The notes under the pieces are model-generated. The model did no database searches, was not told the DNA's origin, and saw only the letters and a program-made list of their open reading frames with translations. A program made the translations under genes and the position numbers. Shown here one piece after another: positions 1 through 13,500 of a stretch of 64,000 bases of DNA. The stretch is from Pterois miles (lineage: Eukaryota > Chordata > Actinopteri > Perciformes > Scorpaenidae), in contig CAMQGK010000567.1 in assembly GCA_947000775.1 (NCBI GenBank), forward strand, positions 21,110,001 through 21,174,000, written 5' to 3'. Every line of letters begins with the position of its first letter. The first letter of the stretch is position 1.

Positions 1-30
1 CTCTCACTTGTTCACTTCTTTACCTCACAG

Positions 31-144
31 AAACGGATAGCAGCCAATACTGGAGGTTTGCGGGCCTCTAAAAGGTCCGAACAACAGGAGTACAAACCTT
101 TCAACCCTCCAGAAAACCAGAGAAATGTCTCATTGGAGAAATAA
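31..144 (+). CDS. Probable terminal coding exon of an unidentified upstream gene
   Basis: A pyrimidine-rich tract ending in ctcacag at 30 looks like a splice acceptor. The frame starting at 31 stays open for 37 codons to a TAA at 142-144. The encoded tail is hydrophilic and basic (begins KRIAANTGG, ends NVSLEK), with no membrane segment or domain I recognise. A canonical AATAAA follows at 317-322, which fits a last exon plus a short 3' UTR. The frame starting at 33 would also give a short tail ending in RFAGL, so the phase is uncertain. The rest of the gene lies outside the window. It does not match the C-termini I remember for human GCGR neighbours such as MCRIP1, P4HB or MRPL12. Confidence 0.4.
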   Translation, partial: KRIAANTGGLRASKRSEQQEYKPFNPPENQRNVSLEK

Positions 145-316
145 ATGAATCACAGTGCAGTAACGGGAAAACTCATCTCTGAAGCAAAATTCACAGAAAA
201 TAATCTCAAAATTCATCCAAATCAGTCCTTTCACACAAACTTCCTGCAGTTATTGTGTTCACTATTTGGGTTAATTGTGCCGTTTATCAGTTCTGTACTG
301 TTATTGTTGTGCACTC

Positions 317-322
317 AATAAA
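317..322 (+). terminator. Polyadenylation signal AATAAA for the upstream gene
   Basis: A canonical AATAAA lies 173 bases after the TAA of the putative last exon and is followed by T/G-containing sequence. This is a plausible 3' end for the gene entering from the left edge. Confidence 0.45.
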
Positions 323-1510
323 TATGTCACTTAGTCAGGGGTCGTCAGTCTCAATGAGAGAAATGGTGTCCCTAAAGGAAAAAGGTTGGGAAACACTGTT
401 TTAAACCATTTATGTTGCTGTAAAACTCAAAATGTAACAGCAGTGGAAACTGAATTGTGACTTCATTCAACATGTCTGATGGTGCTGTGATCTCAGCCGG
501 ACCGGTCCTGACCCGATGTCAGACCAGACAGGAGTATCTCTGATCCCTCCGGCGCCTGGCGCAGTCAGCCAGTCTACTACAGCTAATGCTAACTGCATCC
601 TGTGGTCATTACACCGAACAGGCCATTTAGAAAGTATGGCTCTTTGAGTTAGATATTATCTGAAGTCTGAGCCTTCAGTCGAGCTTTGTGATATAAGGGT
701 GGACATTTACATTGTGACTGGAACCGTGCGCCGGCTATCAACCCAGACTTTAGAAGCTTGTTGACATGTTCAGTCAAAATGCAGACTACAGAACTCACTT
801 GTTGTAAGTTTACACAATTACATGCTGTACATCTGTCATGACACATTGTGTTTGTACTTCTTGAGCAAACACCAGTAAACAAAAGAAACACGTCAACATC
901 CTCCTCGCCGCCACGAGACTCGAACGGAATGGAATTTGAAACGTTTTAGCCAAAAATGTTCCCATGGTCAAGGTGTTTTTTGCAGAAACGTTTCAGATTT
1001 CGTTCTGTTCTCCGGCTTCAAATCAAATCTGTCTTTTGGGGTGGGGGGTGGGGGGGTTGTTTGCACCGCCGATCGATGCACAGGTGAGTGACCTCTGGCA
1101 CACGCTGACACACGCTCGACCAAACACTGACAGGCTTTAAGACGAAGCTGGACAGCTGGCCAACTGCGAGTACCCGAGTGGGTGCAGCTCTGCTGAGCTG
1201 CAGCTGTTTCATTGAAGGGACAAACAACATTTCCTGGAGCTTTTTGGCGTCTGATGTTCTGGGTAGTTCTGCATATACACCATATACACCGTGGCTCAAA
1301 TCTTGTTGTAATTATAACCCAGTGTTCTCCTGTTTTGGTCCTCTTGTTTTGCCAAGTTGAGGCGAGGTAATAAGTGGTGTGCTTGCAATGATGGATTGTG
1401 TGTCTCTCTGTCATCCAGGCAGTGTGGCGAGCGTAGATAAGCCCCCTTATGAGGTGAAAACCCTTCCCTGTCCGTCCTGCAGTATCCCCTCTCAGCACCA
1501 ACAATAAGGG
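323..1510. other. Intergenic region and presumed gcgr promoter / 5' UTR
   Basis: No coding sequence is supported here. The region should hold the 3' flank of the left gene and the promoter and 5' UTR of gcgr, but no TATA box or transcription start can be placed with confidence. A run of G tracts lies at 1038-1056. A 178-codon antisense ORF (968-1504) has no recognisable content. An additional non-coding 5' exon of gcgr cannot be excluded. Confidence 0.5.
1038..1056 (+). promoter_or_regulatory. G-rich tract, possible G-quadruplex upstream of gcgr
   Basis: Three long G runs separated by single T bases (GGGG, GGGGGG, GGGGGGG) lie about 460 bases before the gcgr start codon. The pattern can supply four stacked G tracts if a long run is split. 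A function is inference only. Confidence 0.3.
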
Positions 1511-4500
1511 ATGTCACGGCTGTTCCTCTTTTCAGCAATGCTGATTGTCTCCTGCAGCATGGAGGTAAGTCCCAGGAGCACACTCGCATATACTTGCAGA
1601 GGTGAACAGCCTCCATGTAAGTCTGTGAACTTCCATTAGTCGCAGGCCTTTACAGTACAAGGGCAGGTGTTGCTTCTTTAGCTCTGCTGCTTTCTGAAAC
1701 AAGCCAGAGAGAGTTTGGGTGCGGAAGTCTAAATAAACTATCCCTGTCTTTTTAATGACATGAGTGTTACAGTATACAATAGATCAGCCTGTCCACACAG
1801 TAGCACAAGCCCCCCCCATAAGGCACCACATTAGAGTGGGTCACAGCGGGTTGTTTACAGCTATTGTATAAATGAAGTGAGGTGAAACAAATGAATGACA
1901 ATTCAGTTAATATGCCCGTTTTGTCTTTGTGAAGCTCACGTTAACAACTTTCTTGCCCACCTGCTTACACTACATCAATCAAGTCCACAAATGACAGACC
2001 ATCCTTGTGTAACTGGACTGTTATTTCGCTCCACCGTTTCCTTATAGGTGTCCCCTGCTGCTTCTCTGGATAAGCTCAAGGAATTTTGGAAATTGTATAC
2101 GGAGGAGTGTCATCGCAACAACAGCCGAGACCCGCCGAGCACCGGTGAGCTGAACATAGTGGCTGTATCCAAAAGCACCTACTACATGCTACGGATGAAC
2201 GTTCGTCAGTAGTATGTAGTATGGAACGTAAATAGATTTAGTTTGGAGTACGCTATTACAGGTTTTACAGGTTTCTGATTTTGGAAAGCAGAAGTAAACA
2301 GCATGGACAATAGCAAACCTCCATTACTTTACATTACAAAAATGACAGAAAGTGACTGTTCCAGTGCTTTGCATTGTGGGATACAGTGCTCAGATGCATA
2401 CTGGAGATTTTTTCCGAATCATTCGACATCTGGGTTTTTCTGGCATACTATAGATTTTGTTTTGTTCACATACTATATACTACATACTACATTTTAGTCA
2501 AATCAGTATTAGTTCTAGTATTGTATGCCGTTTTGGATACAGCCACTGTAACTCATTAATATTTAAAACTGCGACTACTGACTTTTTTTTTGGCTGTTTG
2601 GGGGCAGCGGAGACAAGCCGTAAGCCATAGATTGTATAAAAGAAGTGAATTTATGATGCCTTCAAAGGGAACTCGTGAACTTCTGTTTACGACATGGGAA
2701 GTCAGGAACACAGCATGCGTTGCTTTCAAGTCATGAAGAGCATCACTGCTAAGCAATGGCAATATTAACGTTATTGTCTGAGTCTAGAAGCCACAGAGGC
2801 TAACAAGTTAGCAAGCTAGCAAGTGGGTAACATAATACAGGAAAAGAAAAGACATAATGACAGAGAAGAAAGATGAGGTCTTTGGGAATATCAATATTTC
2901 TCTCAAAAATATAAAATTACCAAGAAAAACAATATGACTAAAATTAAAATGTACTGTACAATATTAAATTATTATGCATCGATAAATGAACTTCCATGGA
3001 CTCTACCACTTCTCACAACGCCAACAAACACATCACAAGTCGTGAACTCTGAGCTTTCAGAAACCTTCCACTTTGTGGTCGTGAATATCCTGAAGGGGGG
3101 TGTTCATATAGGCCCAATTCGTAAAGACGGTAAACACGACCTCATTTGAAGGCACCAGTAGTTGTTGTGAAGTCACCCATTGGTTTGTGGGCTACAGTTT
3201 TGAAGCCATGAGTTCAACATTTTGACTGTCGCCATCTTGGTTTTTTGCAAGCAGAAGTGACACGAGTGGGAGGAGCTATGCACAAGTGAACGCTGAATGA
3301 GACATTTTCAGGTGACCAAAAAGGTTCTAATTAACTGTAGTGAACTGAAAACACACTGTGAAAGGGGTAAAGTTGTAAGATGAAAATGCTGTAGTAGCGG
3401 CCAGTCAATCACAAGGTAGCCACGCCTAAAAGCATACCCTGCTTTATGGTCTATTTGACTCGAAACGGGACCATAATTGACTAAATAAACCTCATGCTGT
3501 ATTCAAGAAGTAAACTAATTTTTACAATGTTTACTGAGGTAATAAATCAAGTGAGAAGTAGGGTCATTTTCTCATAGACTTCTATACAATCAGACTTCTT
3601 TCTGCAACAAGACGAGTCGCCCAATGCTGGACATTAGAAAGACATTAAAAGACACATGTAGGCTATGGCAACAAAGCATACAACATACACAGAGTGACTT
3701 CATTTTCTGCTCAGGTAGACATTATTCCTCTATATCTTTATGCAGCAAATAACTGTTTACTTCCATATTAATGCTCTGGATTTTGTATAGAGATCTTATT
3801 CAGAGACACAACAAAGTGCAACATTATGATAAGCTATGATTCCCAAATCATCACTGGTGCTCTGACAGCATTTCTGAGAGGGTAAATATGAAAGAGAAAT
3901 ATCTTATATGCAATTTGCATTCACATAAGAGAAAATCAGCATTTACCTTCAGCTTGTGGTGAAGAGGCAGCTATCTAACGCTGTAGAGCAGGTAATTGTG
4001 AGGTTTGAGCTGTCACCAGATGGAGCGGCAGCAATTTCCGCTCCCTGCTCAAACCAATGTATAACCACTCTGCCTGCAGCCGCTCCCAGCTTTTCTATTT
4101 GCTGCACCACACTCTCTGCTTTCTGACTCCAGTTCGCGCCATCAACAGTGTTTAACTACCTGGCGAATCCTGCCCTTCAGTTGCATTATAGTGTGTTAGC
4201 TTGTGGGGTAGAGGCGGGGAACAGTGATGCTCCGACTTATGAAAAAGACCACTTCCCACACTGCACAGAAAATCACACCATTCTGTGGCACTCATACACC
4301 CGTCCTGAAAGTAACAGTGAATTAGCAGGCGTAGAGGAGATGGGGCTTTATACACCTGAACATGGAAGAACAGGGAAGATGAAAGGTGGTGGTGGTATCG
4401 ATGAAGGACTTTACTCTGAAGTCAAGATCAAAGACCATGATGTGTACAAGACAGATGCCATAATGGCCACCAGCAGCCATCACTTCAAAGACATGCTGGT

Positions 4501-7500
4501 CCGTGACTCCAAACCATAGACATAGTGCGCATGAACTGATAGTATGAAAATAATCACCCATTTTCTTGTTTTTTTTGTTGTTTTTTTTTATCCCCAGGCC
4601 TTGTGTGCAACAGGGAATTTGACAATTACGCCTGTTGGCCTGATGGACTCCCCAACACCACCGTCAGTGTGCCATGTCCGTGGTATCTGCCGTGGCACTA
4701 TAAAGGTGAGAGACACAAGGGTTAGCAGATACACACTGTTGCTGCAGAGTACATTGAAATATTATGCAGAAAAAGACTGTGATGACTGGACTTTAACTCA
4801 GAGACTGTGTGTGTTTAGTTCAACACGGTATGGTGTATCAGGAGTGTGACGCAAACGGCCAGTGGGTGACGATGAAGAACACCAGCGAGTGTGACTCTAC
4901 TCATCCAAGTTTGGTAAGAAATGTCTCTCTCTGTTACTCTTCCTGTAGAGTGCCAGACAATACTAATATTTTGTCTGTGCTGACTCATTTAAAGAGCACA
5001 TATTTGAAACAATGCTACTGTTAAAACCGAATCTACCCCTCTCAAACAAAGGAAATAAGTCCACGTGTTTGTGTTTTACCTTGCAGCAGTACTATGGACA
5101 CATTCGGATCATGTACACAGTGGGCTATTCCTTATCACTGGTGGCTTTGGTGTTGGCACTTGGCATTCTCATATCCTTCAGGTAATATGTTTTTTTTTTT
5201 TTTGGCATCAGGAAACTACTCCAGTTAATCTGCATCAAACACATCAGGGAGGGGGGAAATTACACTTAAAGGAATAGTAGAAATCTTGGGAAAAACACTG
5301 GTGGAGAGTTAGATGAAATGATTGATGCCGCATTCTTGTCTGTACATTAAATATAGAGATACAGACAGCAGACGGCTAGCTTAGCACAAACAGTGGAAGC
5401 ATGGGGAAACAGCTAGCCTGGCTCTGTCCATAGCTAACATAATCCAACCACCAGCACCTCTAAAGGCCCAGACACACCATACCAACATTGAAGAATTAGT
5501 AGCGATGAAGGCCGACTGTTGGATTACCTCACATTGCCTTTGCCCTCATCAACGGGCCCTGCCGTCGATTCAACAAACTGAATCGGCAAAAAATGTCTGA
5601 CACGGGAAGATTAGAGCCAGTGCGGGCCACACTGTAAAAACTAGGCTGACAGATGCTAACCGATGCCATCCTGAAAGCTCTGCTGGTTGTCTGGCAACAG
5701 TTCCCAGCCAAGAAACAGTCCAACACATAAACCACACGTAAACCAGTGAAATGACATTTTTCCACTTCTGCTTTTGGATAGATTATGGGTTAACCAAACA
5801 AGATATGACATGTTGATAAGTCAGCTTTAATTCCCCCCCTGGGGATCAATAAAGTAAATCTTATCTTATCTTAAGGGTGCTGGTGTTTCCAGTCATCCAG
5901 ACATAAGAGTGGTATTAGTCTCCTCATCTAACTCGCGGTAAGAAGATGAAAAAACATATTTCCTCAAACTATTCCTCTTCAAATTATTCTTGTCCACCAG
6001 GAAACTGCACTGCATGAGGAACAACATCCACATGAATCTGTTTGCCTCCTTCATCCTGCGAGCGCTGTCTATCCTCATCAAAGACGCTCTGCTGGAGGCC
6101 AACAACATCACATCGCAGGAGCTCAGCAGTGACCAGGAGCAGGGATTCCCGCGGGCGTCTATGCCGCCAGTAGAGCTGCTGGTCAACAACGAGGTCAGTA
6201 GTGATCTGCGGCTACACAGCAACAAGCTATAAACGGGAGGGTTTTACAGGGTTATGTACTTTTTTGTTTTGCAAAGGGGATGGTGGTGTCTTTTTGGGAG
6301 ATCAGAGAAGGGCTTTTTGTAGATATTGGTATGAGATTTTTGCAATTTTAAAACCAGAAATATGACATTTACCCTCCCTCCTCAATGCAGTAATTTTCAT
6401 ACAGTCCCTGAGTATGCAGGACAATGCCAAAAAGAAGAAAACTAGAAAACACTCAAGGCTACACAATCCTGCAAATGTGTATCTTTAAGAATTTCATCTG
6501 CAACTGGATCATGGTCCGCATCAAAGAATGCATTATTATGCTGATTATCAGATGCATCCATTATGTTTGTACCTTATAAATAATGTACATAATCAGAGAG
6601 GTTTATCAACGACAGCAGAATATGACCTGGATATGTGCATAATTATAATAATGATGGTGATAAGTGATAATGGTATTCTTGTGAAAGGGAAATGGTAACT
6701 ACAAAGATAACTGTAGCAACTAATTATTCATAAAAGGGGGGAGGGTCAGCCTCAAGGGCTGATGTGCAGAGTGCTTTGGGTGTTTGGGGGTCACAGCTGG
6801 CTGAGGATGCTGGGTTAAAGTTGCTGCTGTTATACAGAAGGAGCTCCCATCTGCTGCAGCACTGATCTCACCATTAGCGTCGCTCTCACTAAATAACGTC
6901 AGGACAGCTTGATATTTTCTCATTTTGTGGAATAAACCTCACTGTTTCTCTTGCAGACGGCCGTTAGCTGTCGCATCGCCATGGTGATGATGCAGTACAG
7001 CATCATGGCCAACAGCTACTGGCTGCTGGTGGAAGGCATCTACCTCCACAACCTCCTGGTCATCACCGTGTTCACAGAGAGGAACTACTTCAAAATCTAC
7101 CTGTGCATTGGCTGGGGTGAGCTGGGGGTCTGTAGGGAGTAATAAGTCAGGGGAGTAGTTAATACACTAATAATGTGCCAACAGAAATTTGTTTTAATGC
7201 CACTGATTTCTTTAATGCATTAACGCAACTTGCGATTTTTAGGATGTATGATACTGGCATCATACGAAACTAGAAAACCAACCATGTCATACTAGCTTTC
7301 TGCGAATGATCTCTTAAGATATGTGAATGAAAATGGGTTCTGTGGGTACCCTTGAGTCTCCCCTCTACAGACTTACTACAAGTCATAGTCAAGTCAGCAC
7401 CCTGACACACAGCTGTTGTTGTCTGTTGGGCTGCAGTTTGCCTCGTTATGATCTGAGCATATTTCTTATACTAAATGCAGTACCTGGACAATATTTGTCA

Positions 7501-10500
7501 TTATTTTGTGTTAACTGGTTTCCAGTAATATATACATACATTTGCATACAGCAGCATATTTCCCCACTCTCGTGCTGATAAGAGTATTAAATACTTGACA
7601 AATCTCCCTTTAAGGTGCATTTTGAATAGATAATTAATACATGATTAACCACAATTAAATATTTTAATTGATTGACAGTCCTAATAATAATATTTCTTAA
7701 AGTTTGAGCATATTTCTATGCTAAATGCAGTACCTATGATGGTTTCTTGACAAAAATTGTCATTGTTTTGTGTTGTTAATTGATTTCCAATAATAAATAT
7801 ATACATACAGTTGCATGAAACAAGCATAGTTGTTGAGTATTAAATAATCTCCCTTTCAGGTACATTTTGAACAGATAAAAAAATGTGTGATTATTTTATG
7901 ATTAACTATGGACAATCATGCGACTAATCACATTAAAAAGTTGAATCTACTGATAGACCTAGTGTTGAGTGACACATTTTGCATGACAGGAAATTAAATC
8001 AGGGCGGATACATGTAAACGGCTGTAATGTCGGTGTACTAAATGACAGCTGTCATTTTTTTTACAGGTACCCCATTAATATTCCTCGTGCCCTGGGTGAT
8101 CGCTAAATACCTTTATGAAAATCAAGAGTAAGTTTCTCTTTCTCTATTCCCTAACTCCATAGACCATGCCAGACATCTTGCGTTTTAGCTCACTTATGTT
8201 GACAGCACCTCATATCCGAAAAAGAGCTGGCAGATGGTCTTCCTCTTAAACATATGAATGTTGATACTCAGCGGCTAATTTAACACATAATGACTACACG
8301 GCATGTTTTAATATTTCATGTTCCCAAACTTTATCAAGCAATCTCTTAGGGTCTAGCCAACACACAAATGAGGGTGAATATAAAGCTGCACTTTCTAAAC
8401 CACAGACACATTATATTGTTATGTAAACCTTTAAAATTCACCTGTAATGGTGCGTCAGTCTCTCGCACTTCATCAGCCAGCCAGAGGAAAGCTTTCTGCT
8501 TTTGCAGAGTTGCAAAACAGTCTCAGAAAATGTGCTGTGTTTGAAAGCATGTGAGGTGTTTCTGGTGGTTTGGTGACTGATATTTGCTTTACTTTTTCAG
8601 GTGCTGGGGCCAAAATATAAACATGAATTACTGGTGGATCATTCGTTCCCCGATCCTACTGGCAGTTGTGGTAATTTCACCTTCCTCGCTCTCATTCTGT
8701 TGCTATCTCCTGCTTTTACATTTCCTTCTTTACCGTTATGAAATGTTATTTCATAAACATGTGAATCCGCCGTAGGGCTGCAACTAACGATTACTTTCAA
8801 CACTGATTATTTTTCAATCAATCGATTAGTTGTTTGGTCTATAAAATGTCAGAAAATGGTCAAAAATGTTGATCAGTGTTTCCCAAAGCGACGTCCTGAA
8901 ATGTCTTGATTTGTCCACAACTCAGAGATACTGAGTTTACTGTCATAGAGGAGTAAAGAAACCAGAAAATATAATATTCACATTAACGACGCAGGAATCA
9001 GAGAATTTTTACTTTTTTTTCTTAAAAAAAATTACTCAGAATAGTTGCCGATTGATTTAATAGTTGACAACTAATCAATTAATCGTTGCAGCTCTAATCT
9101 GAAGTGCCATATCAGTTAAAAACCCTAAAATCCTACATATTTACCGACCACTCTTGCATTTCCATTTTTTCCATTTATATACTATAAAACATTCAACACC
9201 TCATTTATTCATGATTCATGGACTGTAAAAGGCTGTCTGTGCTTTAGGCCAAACATCTGGGAAACATCTTAAGAGGTTAAGGTTTTTGGATTAAATAAAG
9301 ATGATTTTTGCTCCTACTATACTATCCATACCGTGACCAGACCCTTTATAGTAGGTATGCTCTGCAAAGGTCAGTTCTGGGCTTTTATACAAGTCTGATT
9401 TGTCATAGCTCTTATGTCAGGCCAGTTATACAAATGTCCTGGCATTTTCCATGCATTAATCTTCCTGCTAAGTGGCCTGTATCCCACAGGAATTCCTGTG
9501 TTTGAGTCGTCACAAGGACGGGAGGGCTGCTTCCCATTCAGCATTTCCGTCTTTAAGGTGCACATCAGTAGAAAAATACACTCAGTAGTAAACACTTGTA
9601 AGTGTGTGCCTCTGCAGGAACATGTGATTTTGCTCTTAAAAGATCAAAGTCTATATGCAAATATGAAATAACACATACATAGTACTTATATAGATACTGT
9701 ACGCATTGACGTGTAGATATATACAGTACATGTAGTAGTTAAATCCAAACTTTTTAAAGTGGTATATACTGGTCTAATTTTGAGTTGAAAACATCTTGTC
9801 GCAACTACAAACTAAAACCCGCTGAGAGCCTGAGGTCAAACCCGGTTTGGGCTACCAAAATGATACAAGAAGTTTCAAAAAATAAAAATAAAATAAAAAT
9901 CTGGTTTAATGAAAGTGATCTGCTTATTCATAATGTGCACAAAATCCTGCTAATCAGCAGTTATCATGAGAAAATAGCGGTCAACAAAAATACGGTGACC
10001 CACTTACCCTCTCTCTAATAATAATAATAATAAAAATATCCCCAGCACTAATGAATACTAATCACAGACCTCCGTCAAGGTGCCCGAGTACGATTGCCCC
10101 CTCTCCAGCATGCGCCATCGTCCATGTGTATTTTTGATTATGTTGAGATCAGCTGTACGTAGCAGAGCATCGTAAAACACTTCATACAAACTAGACAGAA
10201 ACAAAATAAAACACACCTAAACTGTCGTCATTAGTCTTTCCAACAATCACCAAATGTGCTTTGGTTGAACTAAGCTCTAATTTCACAGAGTTTGATGTGA
10301 AAATATGGCGACTCTACTGTTGGGTTAACGATTAATAATCAGTTAACTAGGATCAGTTAGCAGTTAAATTTTTTTTTTTAATTTTTTTAAATTAGATTCC
10401 CCAATAATAATCACAAATTACCTGGATATGACTGGACTATAAGTAGAAGTTAGGTCCTTCGCCTTCCGTCGTCATTCAAACTGCCAGGAACAGCTTAATT

Positions 10501-13500
10501 GTAAAGGTCACACCATCAGTGATCACCTGCTGATTCCTGAAATGTCAGCTGCTGCGAAAGGGTTCCCTCACAACAATGTGCTTCTATTGCACGTAATAAT
10601 GAAGGGTCAGTTCACTCAAATCACAGAGAAAGTGGTTTGTACTGATCGCTCTCAATCCCTGCGGACAGTTTGAGGTCCCATCTGTGATTTTTGCCATTTC
10701 CTTCTTCCCTGGTCAACAGTTTTCATTAGAAATATTATTATAATAGATGTTATTCCTCATTTTTCGTGCATTTTCCTACAAATTTTGCACACGGTTGAAA
10801 ATTAGCACCAGCCACCAGCCATAAGCTGGTAGAATATGCAAGTGGCTGCTGGATTTGCTTCACTTAGCAGCCAAAAAACTAAATGGTAATCTACTGACTG
10901 GATGTGGACAAAAAAGTTAATTTCCTACACTGATGACGAGAATAAACTTCTATCTTCACAGAAAAACACTCCCTACAACAAAACTACTTAAGCAGGTTTA
11001 GAAAAAGATTGTGGTTTGGGTTAAAATAACTCAGAAAGCAACATTGCTTAAGTTTGGAAATTAAGACAAATAAATCAACGCTGACTTCTGGTTTGACTCA
11101 GGGTACGAACATCGGTCTCGGGTGAATGTCTGGTGTTTTTTGACCTATCCATCCTCCCAGAACTTCCTCCAAATGTGGTATTTGCAGCTCTTTATACTTC
11201 CTGGTTCACAATTACGTGATTACATACAAATTAATTTTATGGGACATACACAAATTATAGAGCATTACTCTTGGGAGGTATAGCTACCAACAGTGTATGA
11301 GAACAGCCTGGTGTGGTAGTATGTGGGTTATGCTTTGTTTCTGGAAAAACACACTGCTGTTGAGTTTTTCTGGGAGTGATTTTTCCTGCCTTGAGCAACA
11401 CAAACAAACACAACTACATACACCTCTAATGTTTTGGTGGTTGCAGCGTGGCAGTGTCTCTAAATGTTTGCACGTAAGACCAAAATTTCCTTCAAGGTCT
11501 GTTTGTCAGAGCTGTTATAATCAAGACTGATGTCTCTGTCTTCCACAGATCAACTTCCTTATCTTTATCCATATCATCAAAATTCTTGTGTCAAAACTTC
11601 GAGCGCATCAAATGAGATACACAGATTACAAATTCAGGTGAGTTCAAATGTAAAAAAACAAACATTTTTCTCTGTACATTTAATTAATCTCTTTACTTCT
11701 TTTTGTCTCTCATCCCTCTCCATCTCAGGTTGGCTAAGTCAACTCTAACCCTGATCCCTCTGCTGGGCATCCATCAGGTGGTCTTTATATTTGTCACAGA
11801 CGAGTCCACCAAGGCCACCATCGGACTGCGCCTCGCTAAGCTCTTCAGTGACCTCTTCTTCTCCTCCTTCCAGGTTGGACTCGAACCAAAGCATCTACTA
11901 TAATTTTCACGAACAACTCAGCATCAACATTCAGCTTAGATCACGGGTTTATTGATGAAGCATCTTATGGTTCATAAAACCCTTCCTGACCATGAAATAA
12001 GCGACACAAGATAAAAGGGGTAAGACATGCCTAAAGAGGATAAAACAGGAAGTTTAAAGCCTCTAATCGAATCCAGATATCTGCTATAGCAAGTTGATAA
12101 AAAAATCTTGTCAAAGTGTCGCTCCAGATGAGCTTGTTCAGTGATCGTTTGAGTTTCCCATCCCTCAGACACACTGTATTTACTCATGTGTCAGGATCAT
12201 AATGCTCAGTCTGTGCTGCTAACCGGCTGTGGCACACTGTGACATAATGACAGTGACCTTTTCGCTGCGGGAACACAGATGACACATGTCAAGATTACAG
12301 CCAACCACCAGGGTAGTCGCCTTAATGAAGAGAGCGACAGAGAGACAACGATAAAACAGAGTCAATGACAGCAAGCGTAGTGCTCTCAGTGATTGTGGCA
12401 TGAAACAACAAACTTGTAAATGCCCCCATGTAACCATAAACGCACATGCATTGATGCTCTACAACTAGAGGTGTGATGATACACTCAGCTCATGTTACGA
12501 TAAGATACCCGATATTGGGTTCATGATCTCGATACGATATAACAATTAGAGGTGGAGCCATATGGGTTTTTTTATGGCTGATTCTGATGCCGATTTATTG
12601 GAGAATCAGGACAGCCGATGGCCGATATATGATGCAGATTTTTTGGGGGAGCGATGTGTTTGGGTGATTTTCTTTTTTTTCCTCCATCTGATAAAATATA
12701 ACAGTTTGATAATAATAAATGATACACAAAATTTCTCAACTTCAGCAAACATTTATTGAACAACACCTCAGGTCTGTTTCTCTAATCTACATTTTGTGTC
12801 TGCGCTGCAGTGCACTTATATATTTTAAATAAAAATAATGTATAATCTAAATATTGAATACATGAAACATGTAATTAAAAAAAACGAATCTTTGTCAAAT
12901 AAACTTTTGGATGAAAAAATACAGTTTTAGTGCACTTACCAGCATTTATGCACCTGTTTGATAATCAACTTAATATGCTCAGACATCGGCCGATGATGAT
13001 TATGAAAAGAAGCTGTTATTTAATTTTTTGTTTGTTTTCTTAATTGTTTTTGTGTATTTACTCAGTTTTAATTTTACTCTGGACATGATTGAAAATGAAG
13101 GCATGTCCTCAGTGATTCCTCCAGATTTAAATAATAGTAAGTCAGTAATGTTTAACTAGTCCTGCTTCAGACTCAGGATCAGCCTGGTTAAGTGACAATA
13201 ATGTTAGCGCGGATCAATTATAGATTAACAAATGAGCTTTTTACGGTATTCAAGTTAGTTCTACAACGCTCTACATTATCTTACGTTGTTCATGTAAACA
13301 TTCGTGTAAAAACACCAACTCATACGGGCGAGTAATGTTATGTTCGTGACCCAGCTGCTAAACAAGTTTCAGGTGCACTGCCACCAACATGACTCGGAAA
13401 CATAACAGGCTACATAAATAAACACCGTCATCTCGTTATAGTTGATTATTCAGACATTTTCAGCGGTGTAACTGGGAAACTGGGCATGTTTGACAGCATA

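Larger units (their letters stand above)
2145..4597 (+). other. gcgr intron 2, packed with interspersed repeats
   Basis: The 2.45-kb intron between exons 2 and 3 holds, in order, a 390-bp TIR element, a 509-bp TIR element, a family C repeat and a fragment of family J. The last part (3.8-4.59 kb) contains a 123-codon open frame (4148-4519) with no recognisable protein signature. The acceptor is preceded by a strong T-rich tract. Confidence 0.7.
5182..6000 (+). other. gcgr intron 5, repeat-filled
   Basis: The intron holds two family K segments in opposite orientation (5268-5465 and 5876-5980) around about 410 bp of unidentified sequence, and a short retroposon-like tail at 5831-5875. The second K segment reaches to within about 20 bases of the exon 6 acceptor. 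Confidence 0.65.

Noticed and set aside
968..1504. 178-codon minus strand open frame upstream of gcgr
   Set aside because: The composition is erratic, there is no domain or motif, and it ends in low-complexity proline from the G-rich tract. It is antisense to the presumed promoter. Length alone is not enough.
4148..4519. 123-codon plus strand open frame in gcgr intron 2
   Set aside because: It does not begin with a typical ATG context, lies between repeats, and shows no recognisable motif. Its exclusion gives a perfect exon 2-exon 3 join matching the receptor.
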